From: Rhizorhabdus wittichii RW1
GTDB lineage: Bacteria; Pseudomonadota; Alphaproteobacteria; Sphingomonadales; Sphingomonadaceae
Direction of reading: 5' to 3'
DNA: 64,000 nucleotides
NCBI GenBank assembly: GCA_000016765.1
Contig: CP000699.1
Coordinates: 1,426,001-1,490,000 of the forward strand
The position numbers were made by a program, and so were the translations under genes. The notes beneath the pieces are model-generated. The model ran no database searches and was not told where the DNA came from. It saw only the letters and a program-made list of their open reading frames with translations. The stretch's first letter is position 1. Every line of letters starts with the position of its first letter. Below are positions 16,856 to 24,263 of the stretch, one piece after another.

Positions 16856-16890
16856 TCAGGATCATCGCTCATATGGGCCTGCCCCGATGA
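16838..16890 (+). repeat. 35-bp duplication at the fliH/fliI junction
   Basis: The 18 bases at 16838-16855, covering the last fliH codons and stop, recur at 16873-16890 with one mismatch. There the copy supplies the ATG of fliI. Between them lies GATGATCAGGATCATC (16851-16866), a 7-bp inverted repeat. In the first copy an ATG (16852) overlaps the fliH TGA, as expected for an ancestral fliI start. Confidence 0.75.
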
Positions 16891-18212
16891 GCCTCGCCGC
16901 AAGGGCCGAGGCAATGCTGTCGGCGGTCGAGATCGACCATGCCGGCCCGCGCCGGATCGGCCGGCTCGCCTCCTATGACGGGCTGATGCTCGAAGCGACC
17001 GGCTTCCCGATGCCGGTCGGCTCCAACGCCCGGGTGATCGACGCCGACGGCCATGCCGCGCTCGCCGAGGTGGTCGGCTTCCGGGGCAACCGTACCTTGC
17101 TGATGGCCCTCGACGCCGACGCGCCGCACAGCGCGGGCGCGCGCGTCGAGCCCGACCGGCGCGGCGGATCGGTCGACGTCGGCGAAACCCTGCTCGGCCG
17201 CGTGATGGACGCGCTCGGCAATCCGATCGACGGGCTCGGCCCGATCGCCACCGCCGAGCGCTGGCCGCTGGCCGGCCGGCGCGGCAACCCGCTCGACCGC
17301 GCCCGCGTCACCGAACCCTTCGACATGGGCGTCCGCGCGATCAACGCGCTGCTGACCGCCGGCGTCGGGCAGCGCATCGCGATCGCCGCCGGGTCGGGCG
17401 TCGGCAAGTCGGTGCTGATGGGCCAGATGATCGCCGGCGCCGACGCCGACATCATCGTCGTCGGCCTGGTCGGCGAGCGCAGCCGCGAGGTTTCGGACTT
17501 CCTGGCGACCAAGCTGGCCGGCCCGGTCCGCCAGAAGAGCGTCGTCGTCGCGGTGCCCGCCGACCATCCGCCGGTGCTGCGCCTGCGCGCCGCGATGCGC
17601 GCGACCGCGATCGCCGAATATTTCCGCGCGCAGGGCAAGCGCGTGCTGCTGCTGATCGACAGCCTGACCCGCGTCGCCCATGCGCAGCGCGAGATCGGCC
17701 TGTCGCTGGGCGAGCCGCCGACGATGAAGGGCTATCCGCCCTCCGCGCTCGGCCTGATCCCGCGCCTGATCGAGCGCGCCGGGGTCGACGCCCATTCGGG
17801 CGGCTCGATCACCGCGCTCTACACGGTGCTCGCCGACGGCGACGACACCGACGACCCGATCGTCGACACCGCGCGCGCGATCGTCGACGGCCACATCATC
17901 CTGTCGCGCAGCCTGGCCGAGCAAGGCGTCTTCCCCGCGATCGACGTCGGCAAGTCGCTGAGCCGCGTGATGAGCGACATCGTCACGCCCGAGCACCAGC
18001 AGGCGGCGCAGATCCTCCGCCGGCTCTGGGCGGTCTATGAGGAGAATCGCGACCTGATCCTGATGGGCGCCTATCGCGCCGGCAGCGATCCGATCGTCGA
18101 CGTCGCGATCGCGCGGCACGACCATATCCTCGAGTTCATCAGCCAGGGCCAGAAGGACCGCATCGACTATGCCCAGTCGGTCCAGGCGCTGCTCGAGGCG
18201 TTCGGCGGATGA
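16887..18212 (+). CDS. fliI: Flagellum-specific ATPase FliI
   Basis: FliI is the hexameric export ATPase related to the F1 beta subunit. The 441-residue protein has Walker A AGSGVGKSVLMGQM near residues 170-183, the arginine-rich GLVGERSREVSDFL, and Walker B VLLLIDSLTRVAHAQREI. It also has the family signature GEPPTMKGYPPSALGLIPRL and the C-terminal helical domain. ATG 16887 lies in the second copy of a short duplication. It has no obvious ribosome site, so translation may depend on coupling with fliH 31 bp upstream. The stop overlaps the fliJ start (ATGA). Confidence 0.97.
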   Translation: MSLAARAEAMLSAVEIDHAGPRRIGRLASYDGLMLEATGFPMPVGSNARVIDADGHAALAEVVGFRGNRTLLMALDADAPHSAGARVEPDRRGGSVDVGETLLGRVMDALGNPIDGLGPIATAERWPLAGRRGNPLDRARVTEPFDMGVRAINALLTAGVGQRIAIAAGSGVGKSVLMGQMIAGADADIIVVGLVGERSREVSDFLATKLAGPVRQKSVVVAVPADHPPVLRLRAAMRATAIAEYFRAQGKRVLLLIDSLTRVAHAQREIGLSLGEPPTMKGYPPSALGLIPRLIERAGVDAHSGGSITALYTVLADGDDTDDPIVDTARAIVDGHIILSRSLAEQGVFPAIDVGKSLSRVMSDIVTPEHQQAAQILRRLWAVYEENRDLILMGAYRAGSDPIVDVAIARHDHILEFISQGQKDRIDYAQSVQALLEAFGG

Positions 18213-18637
18213 AGGCGCTGGTCCGGAAGCGGGCGCGGATCACGCGCGTGCGGGCGGCGCAGCACCTGCTCGCGGCCTCGGCCGCGGCGAACGCCGAGGC
18301 GCAGGTCGACCAGCTCGAAACCAACGCCGCCAAGCTCGCCAGCCTGCGCGACAGCCTGACCCTGCCGGTCGGACCGGTGTCGGGCGCGGCGCTGCAGAAC
18401 CGGGGCGAGCTGGCGCTGCGGCTCGACAATGCCCGCCACGGCCTGAGCGGGGCGATCGCCTCGGCCAAGGCGACCGCCGAGCAGAAGGTCGCCGAGCGGC
18501 TCGAAGCGCGCCAGCGCCAGGAAAGCGCGGCAAAGCTCGACGCGCGCGCCGTGCAGGCGCTGACCGAGTGGACCGAGGCGCGGATGGCCGCGTCGTTCCG
18601 GCCGAAGCTCGCCAAGACCAGTGAAGGGAATGATTGA
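18209..18637 (+). CDS. fliJ: Flagellar export protein FliJ
   Basis: FliJ is a coiled-coil protein resembling the gamma subunit of F1, acting between FliI and FlhA. The 142-residue protein is almost entirely helical and charged (AEAQVDQLETNAAKLASLRD, KVAERLEARQRQESAAKLDA) and begins by overlapping the fliI stop. Assignment rests on coiled-coil character, size and the invariant position after fliI. Confidence 0.82.
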   Translation: MKALVRKRARITRVRAAQHLLAASAAANAEAQVDQLETNAAKLASLRDSLTLPVGPVSGAALQNRGELALRLDNARHGLSGAIASAKATAEQKVAERLEARQRQESAAKLDARAVQALTEWTEARMAASFRPKLAKTSEGND

Positions 18638-18638
18638 G

Positions 18639-20297
18639 ATGGGTGTTGCCGCGCTTTCGACCTCCGCGATCGCGTTGAGCGTGGGTTCGGCGCCGCAGCC
18701 GGGCGCCGCCGTCGCGCCCGTGTCTCCGGCTGCCCCGGCGACCCCGGTGATGTTCGCGCAGCTCGTCGCGCAGGCCAAGTCCGGCGACAAGGGCGCGCAG
18801 CAGGGCGCGGGCGCCCAGACGGGCCGCGAGGGCGATGCCGAAGCCCCCGCCGCGATCGTCGACGAGATGCTCGCGACCGCCCCGGCCGACGAGACCAGGG
18901 ACACTGCGAGCGACACGTCGACCGACCTGCTCGCCGACATCGTCGCGATGGTGACCGCCGCCGCGCAGGTGACCGTCACCCCGACCGCTGCCATGCCTCC
19001 CGTCCCGCCGCAGGCCGCCCCCGTCGCGGAAGCGTCGGTCGCGGCCCCGGTGGCGACCAGCCGCAGGACCGCCGCGGTCATCGTCACCGTACCGGCGCCC
19101 CTCGCCCAGCCGGGGCTCCAGGTCCCGGCGCAGACCGCCCCGCCAGCCATGCCCGTCGTGGACGAGACCGTGCCGACCGCCCAGCCTGTCGCGACCGCCG
19201 ATGCGCCCGTCCCGTCCCCCGTATTGGAGACCGCGCCTGCCGATCCGAAGCAGGCCGCGGTTGCCGCCGCCGCCACGCCGACATCGTTGCCCAGCGACAT
19301 CGCCTCGCTGCTGGCCTCGCTGAAGGCCGCCTTCCATCCCGCCGGCCAGCCGCCGGTGAAGGAAGCCGCCACCGCGCCGACGCCCGCCACCGCGCTGCCG
19401 GAGGTTCCCGTCGCCACGCCGGTCGAGGCCCCGGTCGCAACGGTCGTCGCGACCGATCAACCCACGCCCGCCATGGCCGACGGCGCCATCGCCGAAGTCG
19501 TCGTCGAAACCGCCAGGCCAAAGGACGGCAAGGCCGCCGCGAAGGCTGCGAATACCGCTCCGGCCGTCGCAGCCGATATCCCGACGCCGGCTCCTGCCCG
19601 GATCGTCGCCGACGCCCAGCCCCGGCGCGGCGATGCGACCGCCCCGCTCGCCGATGCCGCCCGCCCGGCCGAGGATGCCGCCGAGCCGGCCCGGCCTGCC
19701 GCCGCAACCCCGGCGACAGCCGCCCCGGTCGCTCCACAGATAGCCGTCGCCCAGCCGCTCGCCCCCGCCCCGGCGGTGGACGGCGCGAAGGCCGCCGACC
19801 CATCGGCCGCGATCGACCAGCCCGACCAGGTCGTCACCCGGCATCTCGACCTCGCCCGCGACAATCAGTGGCTCGACCGGCTGGCGCGCGACATCAGCCA
19901 GGCGGCCGCGCATCAGGGCCATCTCAAATTCCAGCTCAACCCCGAGCATCTCGGCGCGCTGACCGTCGAGATCGCCAACAGCGCCTCGGGCACCGCGATC
20001 CGCATGACCGCCGAGACCGACCAGACCCGCGCGATCATCGCCGACGCGCAGCCCCGGCTGCTCGCCGAGGTCCGCGCGCAGGGCCTGCGCGTCGCCGAAG
20101 CGCATGTCGACCTGAACCAGCAGGGCCAGGGCGGCGGCCATGGCTCGTCCGCCTCGGCGCATGGCCAGCAGGGCCAGCCCGGCCAGCAACGCCAGCCCGC
20201 GTCAGCAGATCATCAACCTTTTGGCCGTACACAGGCCGCGATTCGCGACGATGCCGGCGATTCGGCGTCGCGCGACGATGGTGATCTCTATGCCTGA
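18639..20297 (+). CDS. fliK: Flagellar hook-length control protein FliK
   Basis: FliK measures hook length and switches export specificity through FlhB. The 552-residue protein has a long Ala/Pro/Thr-rich N-terminal two thirds with little conservation. A compact C-terminal domain (about residues 405-500) has the family core HLKFQLNPEHLGALTVEIAN, AIRMTAETDQTRAIIAD and GLRVAEAHVDLN. A Gln/Gly-rich tail follows. ATG 18639 is preferred because AAGGGA (18624-18629) lies 9 bases upstream; GTG 18621 or ATG 18630 would add 6 or 3 residues and overlap fliJ. fliL follows 27 bp later. Confidence 0.9.
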   Translation: MGVAALSTSAIALSVGSAPQPGAAVAPVSPAAPATPVMFAQLVAQAKSGDKGAQQGAGAQTGREGDAEAPAAIVDEMLATAPADETRDTASDTSTDLLADIVAMVTAAAQVTVTPTAAMPPVPPQAAPVAEASVAAPVATSRRTAAVIVTVPAPLAQPGLQVPAQTAPPAMPVVDETVPTAQPVATADAPVPSPVLETAPADPKQAAVAAAATPTSLPSDIASLLASLKAAFHPAGQPPVKEAATAPTPATALPEVPVATPVEAPVATVVATDQPTPAMADGAIAEVVVETARPKDGKAAAKAANTAPAVAADIPTPAPARIVADAQPRRGDATAPLADAARPAEDAAEPARPAAATPATAAPVAPQIAVAQPLAPAPAVDGAKAADPSAAIDQPDQVVTRHLDLARDNQWLDRLARDISQAAAHQGHLKFQLNPEHLGALTVEIANSASGTAIRMTAETDQTRAIIADAQPRLLAEVRAQGLRVAEAHVDLNQQGQGGGHGSSASAHGQQGQPGQQRQPASADHQPFGRTQAAIRDDAGDSASRDDGDLYA

Positions 20298-20324
20298 TCC
20301 GGGCCTGATCATGGGATGTGAACG

Positions 20325-20924
20325 ATGAGTGCTGCCGCAGCTCCCGCCGCCGAGGCGCCCAAGAAGCCGGGCAAGATGAAGGGCATCCTGGTGATGCTCG
20401 TCGTCGCCCTCCTGTTCGCCGGCATCGGTGTCGGAGCCGGGCTGTACGCGGCCGGCGCCGGCCTCGCCGGCGGCCATGCGAAGCCCGCCGAGGACCCCAA
20501 CGCCCCCAAGCTCGTCCCCAAGCCGGGCGCCGAGACGGGCGGCCATGGCGAGAAGAAGACCCTGCCGATGGGCCTGGAGACCGACGCGTCGCCCGATCCT
20601 ACCAAGTACAAGGCGACCTTCTACACCTTCGAGCAGCCCTTCACCTCCAACCTGCGCGATTCGGACGGCTTCTCGCAGGTCGGGCTCGGCGTCTCGACCT
20701 ATTACGACCAGAAGGTGCTCGACAACCTGAAGGACAACGAGATGCCGATCCGCTCGGCGATCCTGATGGTGATGGCGCAGCAGGACAGCTTCACCATCTC
20801 GACCCCCGAGGGCAAGGTGAAGCTCCAGAAGGACCTCAAGGCCGCGATCAACGACGTGCTGCGCCAGCGCACCGGCTTCGGCGGCATCGACAACGTCTAT
20901 TTCACCAGCATGGTCGTCCAGTAG
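20325..20924 (+). CDS. fliL: Flagellar basal body-associated protein FliL
   Basis: FliL surrounds the MotAB stator and stabilises it. The 199-residue protein has an N-terminal cytoplasmic tail and one transmembrane helix near residues 20-45 (GILVMLVVALLFAGIGVGAG). A Pro/Lys linker follows, then the periplasmic FliL domain (TFEQPFTSNLRDSDGFSQVG, IRSAILMVMAQQDSFTI, KAAINDVLRQRTGFGGIDNV). It is the last gene of the fli operon here. A strong terminator follows 26 bp later, so fliM, fliN and fliPQR are encoded elsewhere. Confidence 0.93.
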   Translation: MSAAAAPAAEAPKKPGKMKGILVMLVVALLFAGIGVGAGLYAAGAGLAGGHAKPAEDPNAPKLVPKPGAETGGHGEKKTLPMGLETDASPDPTKYKATFYTFEQPFTSNLRDSDGFSQVGLGVSTYYDQKVLDNLKDNEMPIRSAILMVMAQQDSFTISTPEGKVKLQKDLKAAINDVLRQRTGFGGIDNVYFTSMVVQ

Positions 20925-20950
20925 GTTTCGTCACGCAGCGTAGCGACATG

Positions 20951-20980
20951 AGCCCCCGGGTTTCCGCCCGGGGGCTTTTT
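20951..20980 (+). terminator. Terminator of the fliE-fliL operon
   Basis: A 10-bp perfect GC-rich stem (20951-20960 with 20967-20976) with a 6-base loop is followed by TTTTT. This is a classic rho-independent terminator. Confidence 0.92.
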
Positions 20981-21080
20981 CGTGCGCGCGCCGCTGGAAC
21001 GGCACGGGAACTGGTTCCGATCGCGTACCGAGCGGAACGTCGGTCCCACCCTTTCCGTTCTCCCCGCCGAGAGGAGAAGG

Positions 21081-21233
21081 ATGATGATCCGCAAGCTCAA
21101 GTCGGGCGAATATCGCCTCTATTCGCGCAAGCCGGACGGCAAGACCGGCAAGCGCCGCAACCTCGGCACCTTCGCGTCGCGCGCGGCGGCCGAGAAGCAC
21201 GAGCGCGAGGTCCAGTATTTCAAGCGTCACTGA
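21081..21233 (+). CDS. Small conserved basic protein (50 residues)
   Basis: This is a 50-residue, Lys/Arg-rich protein (MMIRKLKSGEYRLYSRKPDG, KTGKRRNLGTFASRAAAEKH, ending QYFKRH). ATG 21081 is preceded by the near-perfect ribosome site GAGGAGAAGG. I recall close relatives annotated as conserved hypothetical proteins in many proteobacteria, and the basic composition suggests nucleic acid contact. The function is unknown. It is 26 bp upstream of the DUF3175 gene, a likely partner. Confidence 0.75.
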   Translation: MMIRKLKSGEYRLYSRKPDGKTGKRRNLGTFASRAAAEKHEREVQYFKRH

Positions 21234-21259
21234 TCGCCGGTCACAAGCAGGAGGTTGCG

Positions 21260-21538
21260 ATGCCGACGCATAAATGGTCGCAGCAGGCGACCGAACATTC
21301 CGACGCGCTGACACTCGACCGGGGCGTCTTCGCCCAGTCCGACCCAGCCGAGATCGCCCGATCGTTGAAACGATCGGCCGAACACAGCCGTCGGCGCAAG
21401 GCGACGCCGTTCCGATCGGCGATGTCGATGCTGACCTTCTACATCAACCGCGCGGGCAAGGACCTGCCGGAGAAGCAGAAGAAGATCCTCGAAGCCGCGA
21501 AAGACGAGCTGCGCAAGGCGTTCGGGAAGGAAACATAA
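21260..21538 (+). CDS. DUF3175 family protein
   Basis: This is a 92-residue protein that matches my memory of the DUF3175 family. It shows KWSQQATEHSDALTLDRGVF, an alternating charged helix IARSLKRSAEHSRRRKATPF and SAMSMLTFYINRAGKDLP, then an amphipathic C-terminal helix. ATG 21260 has AGGAGG six bases upstream. It is probably co-transcribed with the 50-residue gene before it. The function is unknown in the family. A palindromic element sits 2 bp after the stop. Confidence 0.8.
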   Translation: MPTHKWSQQATEHSDALTLDRGVFAQSDPAEIARSLKRSAEHSRRRKATPFRSAMSMLTFYINRAGKDLPEKQKKILEAAKDELRKAFGKET

Positions 21539-21539
21539 A

Positions 21540-21567
21540 CGTCACCCCAGCCTGCGCTGGGGTGACG
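21540..21567. terminator. Hairpin between DUF3175 gene and lpdA
   Basis: An 11-bp perfect stem (21540-21550 with 21557-21567) with a 6-base loop lies between two convergent genes, so it can act on both strands. There is no clear T-run. The CGTCA ends match the dispersed palindromic elements elsewhere in the window, so it may be such an element acting as a terminator. Confidence 0.6.
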
Positions 21568-21606
21568 TGGAGAGGAGAGAGGGGCCGGAACCCCTCCCCC
21601 TTTGCA

Positions 21607-22998
21607 TCACATGTGGATCGGCTTGCCGGTGACGGCCATCGCCGCCTCCTTGATCGCTTCCGAATGGGTCGGATGCGCGTGGCAGGTATAGGCGATGTCC
21701 TCGCTGGTCGCGCCGAACTCCATCGCCTGGGCGGCCTGGGCGATCATCGTGCCGGCGACCGAGGCGATGATGTGGACGCCCAGCACCCGATCGGTCTTTG
21801 CGTCGGCGATCACCTTCACGAAGCCATCGGGCTCATGGTTGGTCTTGGCGCGCGAATTGGCGAGCATCGGGAACTTGCCGATCTTCACCTCGCCGCGCTC
21901 CCTCGCCTCCTCCTCGGTCAGGCCGACGCCGGCGATCTCGGGCATGGTGTAGACGACGCCGGGGATGACGTCGTGGTTCACGATGCCGGTCAGCCCGGCG
22001 ATGTTCTCGGCGACGGCGATGCCCTCGTCCTCGGCCTTGTGCGCCAGCATCGGGCCGGGGACGACGTCGCCGATCGCCCAGATGCCGGGGACGGCGGTCG
22101 CGAGGTCGTGGTCGACCTCGATCTGGCCGCGCTTGTTGACGGTCAGGCCAGCCCTTTCGAGCGCTAGGCCCTCGGTGTTCGGGCGGCGGCCGATCGACAC
22201 CAGCACGGCGTCGGCCTCCAGCGTCTCCGCGGCGCCGCCGGCGGCGGGCTCGACGGTGACGGTCGCCTTGCCGCCCTTGACGGCGACGCCGGTGACCTTG
22301 GTCGACAGCTTGAGCTCGATGCCCTGCTTCTTGAAGATCTTGGCGGCTTCCTTGCGGACCTCGCCGTCCATGCCGGGCAGCAGCTGGTCGAGGAACTCGA
22401 CGACGGTGACCTTGGCGCCGAGGCGCTTCCAGACCGAGCCCAGCTCCAGGCCGATCACGCCGCCGCCGATCACGACCAGATGGCCGGGGACCTTCGCCAG
22501 CTCGAGCGCGCCGGTCGAGGAGACGACCACCTTCTCGTCGATCTCGACGCCCGGCAGCGGGGTGACGCTGGAGCCGGTGGCGACGACGATGTTCCGGGCG
22601 CGGTAGCTCTTGCCCGCGACGTCGATCCTGTCCTTGCCGGTGAACGCCGCATGGCCCTTCAGCCATTCGACCTTGTTCTTCTTGAACAGGAACTCGATGC
22701 CGCCGGTCAGGCCCTTGACCGCGTCGCGGCGCTGGCCGTGCATCGTGTCGAGATCGAGCTCGACCTGGGTCTTGATGCCGAGCTTGGCGAGCTTGCCGCT
22801 GGCGGCCTCGTCATAGAGCTCGGACGCGTGGAGCATCGCCTTGGACGGGATGCAACCGACGTTGAGGCAGGTGCCGCCGAGCGTCTCGCGGCTCTCCACG
22901 CAGGCGGTCCTGAGGCCGAGTTGCGCCGCGCGGATCGCGGCGACATAGCCGCCGGGACCCGCGCCGATGACGATCACGTCGAAATCATAGTCGGACAT
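21607..22998 (-). CDS. lpdA: Dihydrolipoamide dehydrogenase (E3)
   Basis: This is the FAD flavoprotein that reoxidises the lipoyl arm of 2-oxoglutarate dehydrogenase. The 463-residue protein has the FAD-binding VIVIGAGPGGYVAAIRAAQL and the redox-active disulfide GGTCLNVGCIPSK (residues about 42-54). An NAD-binding domain follows with VIGGGVIGLELGSVW, then GIWAIGDVVPGPMLAHKAED. The C-terminal dimerisation domain has the catalytic His-Glu pair in HAHPTHSEAIKEA. It is the last gene of mdh-sucD-odhA-odhB-lpdA, 13 bp after odhB. Another lpd for pyruvate dehydrogenase probably exists elsewhere (inference). Confidence 0.96.
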   Translation of the reverse strand: MSDYDFDVIVIGAGPGGYVAAIRAAQLGLRTACVESRETLGGTCLNVGCIPSKAMLHASELYDEAASGKLAKLGIKTQVELDLDTMHGQRRDAVKGLTGGIEFLFKKNKVEWLKGHAAFTGKDRIDVAGKSYRARNIVVATGSSVTPLPGVEIDEKVVVSSTGALELAKVPGHLVVIGGGVIGLELGSVWKRLGAKVTVVEFLDQLLPGMDGEVRKEAAKIFKKQGIELKLSTKVTGVAVKGGKATVTVEPAAGGAAETLEADAVLVSIGRRPNTEGLALERAGLTVNKRGQIEVDHDLATAVPGIWAIGDVVPGPMLAHKAEDEGIAVAENIAGLTGIVNHDVIPGVVYTMPEIAGVGLTEEEARERGEVKIGKFPMLANSRAKTNHEPDGFVKVIADAKTDRVLGVHIIASVAGTMIAQAAQAMEFGATSEDIAYTCHAHPTHSEAIKEAAMAVTGKPIHM

Positions 22999-23011
22999 TG
23001 GTTCGTCTTCC

Positions 23012-24262
23012 TCAGAGGTCGATCAGCAGGCGGGTCGGGTCCTCGATCGCGTTCTTGATCGCGACGAGGAAGGTGACCGCCTCGCGGCCGTCGATCAGGC
23101 GGTGATCGTAGCTGAGCGCGAGGTACATCATCGGCCGCGCGACGATCTGTCCGTCACGGACGACCGGGCGCTCCTCGATCCGGTGCAGGCCGAGCACGCC
23201 GGCCTGCGGCGGATTGATGATCGGAGTCGACATCAGCGAGCCGAACACGCCGCCGTTCGAAATGGTGAAGGTGCCGCCCTTCATCTCCTCGAGCTTGAGC
23301 GTACCGGCCTTGGCGCGGGCGCCGAAGTCGCCGATCGTCTTCTCGATCCCCGCGACCGACAGGTCCTGCGCATCGCGGATCACCGGCACGACGAGGCCGT
23401 TCGGGGCGGACACCGCGACCGAGACGTCGACATAGTCGCGATAGACGATCTCGTCGCCCTCGATCGAGGCGTTGACCGCGGGCACGTCACGCAGCGCCAT
23501 GCAGGCCGCCTTCACGAAGAAGCCCATGAAGCCCAGGCGGACGCCGTGCTTCTTCTCGAACAGGTCCTTGTACTTGTTGCGCGCCTCGATCACCGCCGTC
23601 ATGTCGACGTCGTTGAAGGTGGTCAGGATCGCCGCGGTGTTCTGGGCCTCCTTGAGGCGGCTCGCGACGGTCTGGCGCAGGCGGGTCATGCGAACCCGCT
23701 CCTCGCGGCGCTCGCCAGCCGGGGCGGCGGCAGCGGCGACCGGCGCCGCGGCCGGAGCCGCCGCTGCGGCGGCCGGCTTGGGCTGGGTCTTCGCCGCGGC
23801 GATCACGTCGTCCTTGGTCAGGCGACCGTCCTTGCCGGTGCCCTTGATCTTCGACGGGTCGACGCCATGCTCCAGCACCGCGCGACGGACCGACGGCGAC
23901 AGGGTGACGGGGTCGCCCGCATCCTCGACCGGCGCAGCGGCCGGCTCCGCCGGGGCAGCCGCCTCGGCCTGGCCGATCGCGTTGCGATCCTCGACCGCCG
24001 GGGTCGCGGCGGTCGATGCCGTCGCACCCGCGTCGATCCGCGCGATCACCGCGCCGACATTGACGGTATCGCCCTCGCCGACGACCAGTTCGGCGATGAC
24101 GCCGGCGGTCGGGGCCGGGACTTCGACCGAGACCTTGTCGGTCTCCAGGCTGGCGATCGGCTCATCGGCCTTCACGGCCTCGCCCGGCTTCTTGAGCCAC
24201 TGGCCCAGCGTCGCCTCGGTGATCGATTCGCCGAGCGTCGGCACCACCACATCGGTTGCCAT
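23012..24262 (-). CDS. odhB: 2-oxoglutarate dehydrogenase E2, dihydrolipoyl succinyltransferase
   Basis: This E2 core of the 2-oxoglutarate dehydrogenase complex transfers the succinyl group from lipoate to CoA. The 416-residue protein has an N-terminal lipoyl domain with the lipoyl-lysine motif [14 protein letters not shown] and an Ala-rich linker. The E3-binding domain ([20 protein letters not shown]) is followed by the catalytic domain with the active site [16 protein letters not shown] near the C-terminus. Only one lipoyl domain is present, as in other SucB proteins. ATG 24262 was chosen because it gives the standard [13 protein letters not shown] start and lies 1 bp after the odhA stop. 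Confidence 0.96.
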   Translation of the reverse strand: MATDVVVPTLGESITEATLGQWLKKPGEAVKADEPIASLETDKVSVEVPAPTAGVIAELVVGEGDTVNVGAVIARIDAGATASTAATPAVEDRNAIGQAEAAAPAEPAAAPVEDAGDPVTLSPSVRRAVLEHGVDPSKIKGTGKDGRLTKDDVIAAAKTQPKPAAAAAAPAAAPVAAAAAPAGERREERVRMTRLRQTVASRLKEAQNTAAILTTFNDVDMTAVIEARNKYKDLFEKKHGVRLGFMGFFVKAACMALRDVPAVNASIEGDEIVYRDYVDVSVAVSAPNGLVVPVIRDAQDLSVAGIEKTIGDFGARAKAGTLKLEEMKGGTFTISNGGVFGSLMSTPIINPPQAGVLGLHRIEERPVVRDGQIVARPMMYLALSYDHRLIDGREAVTFLVAIKNAIEDPTRLLIDL

Positions 24263-24263
24263 C

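Noticed and set aside
16856-16886. Small leader ORF or riboswitch between fliH and fliI
   Set aside because: The 31-bp spacer is fully explained by a short duplication, and no conserved structure beyond a 7-bp stem is present.
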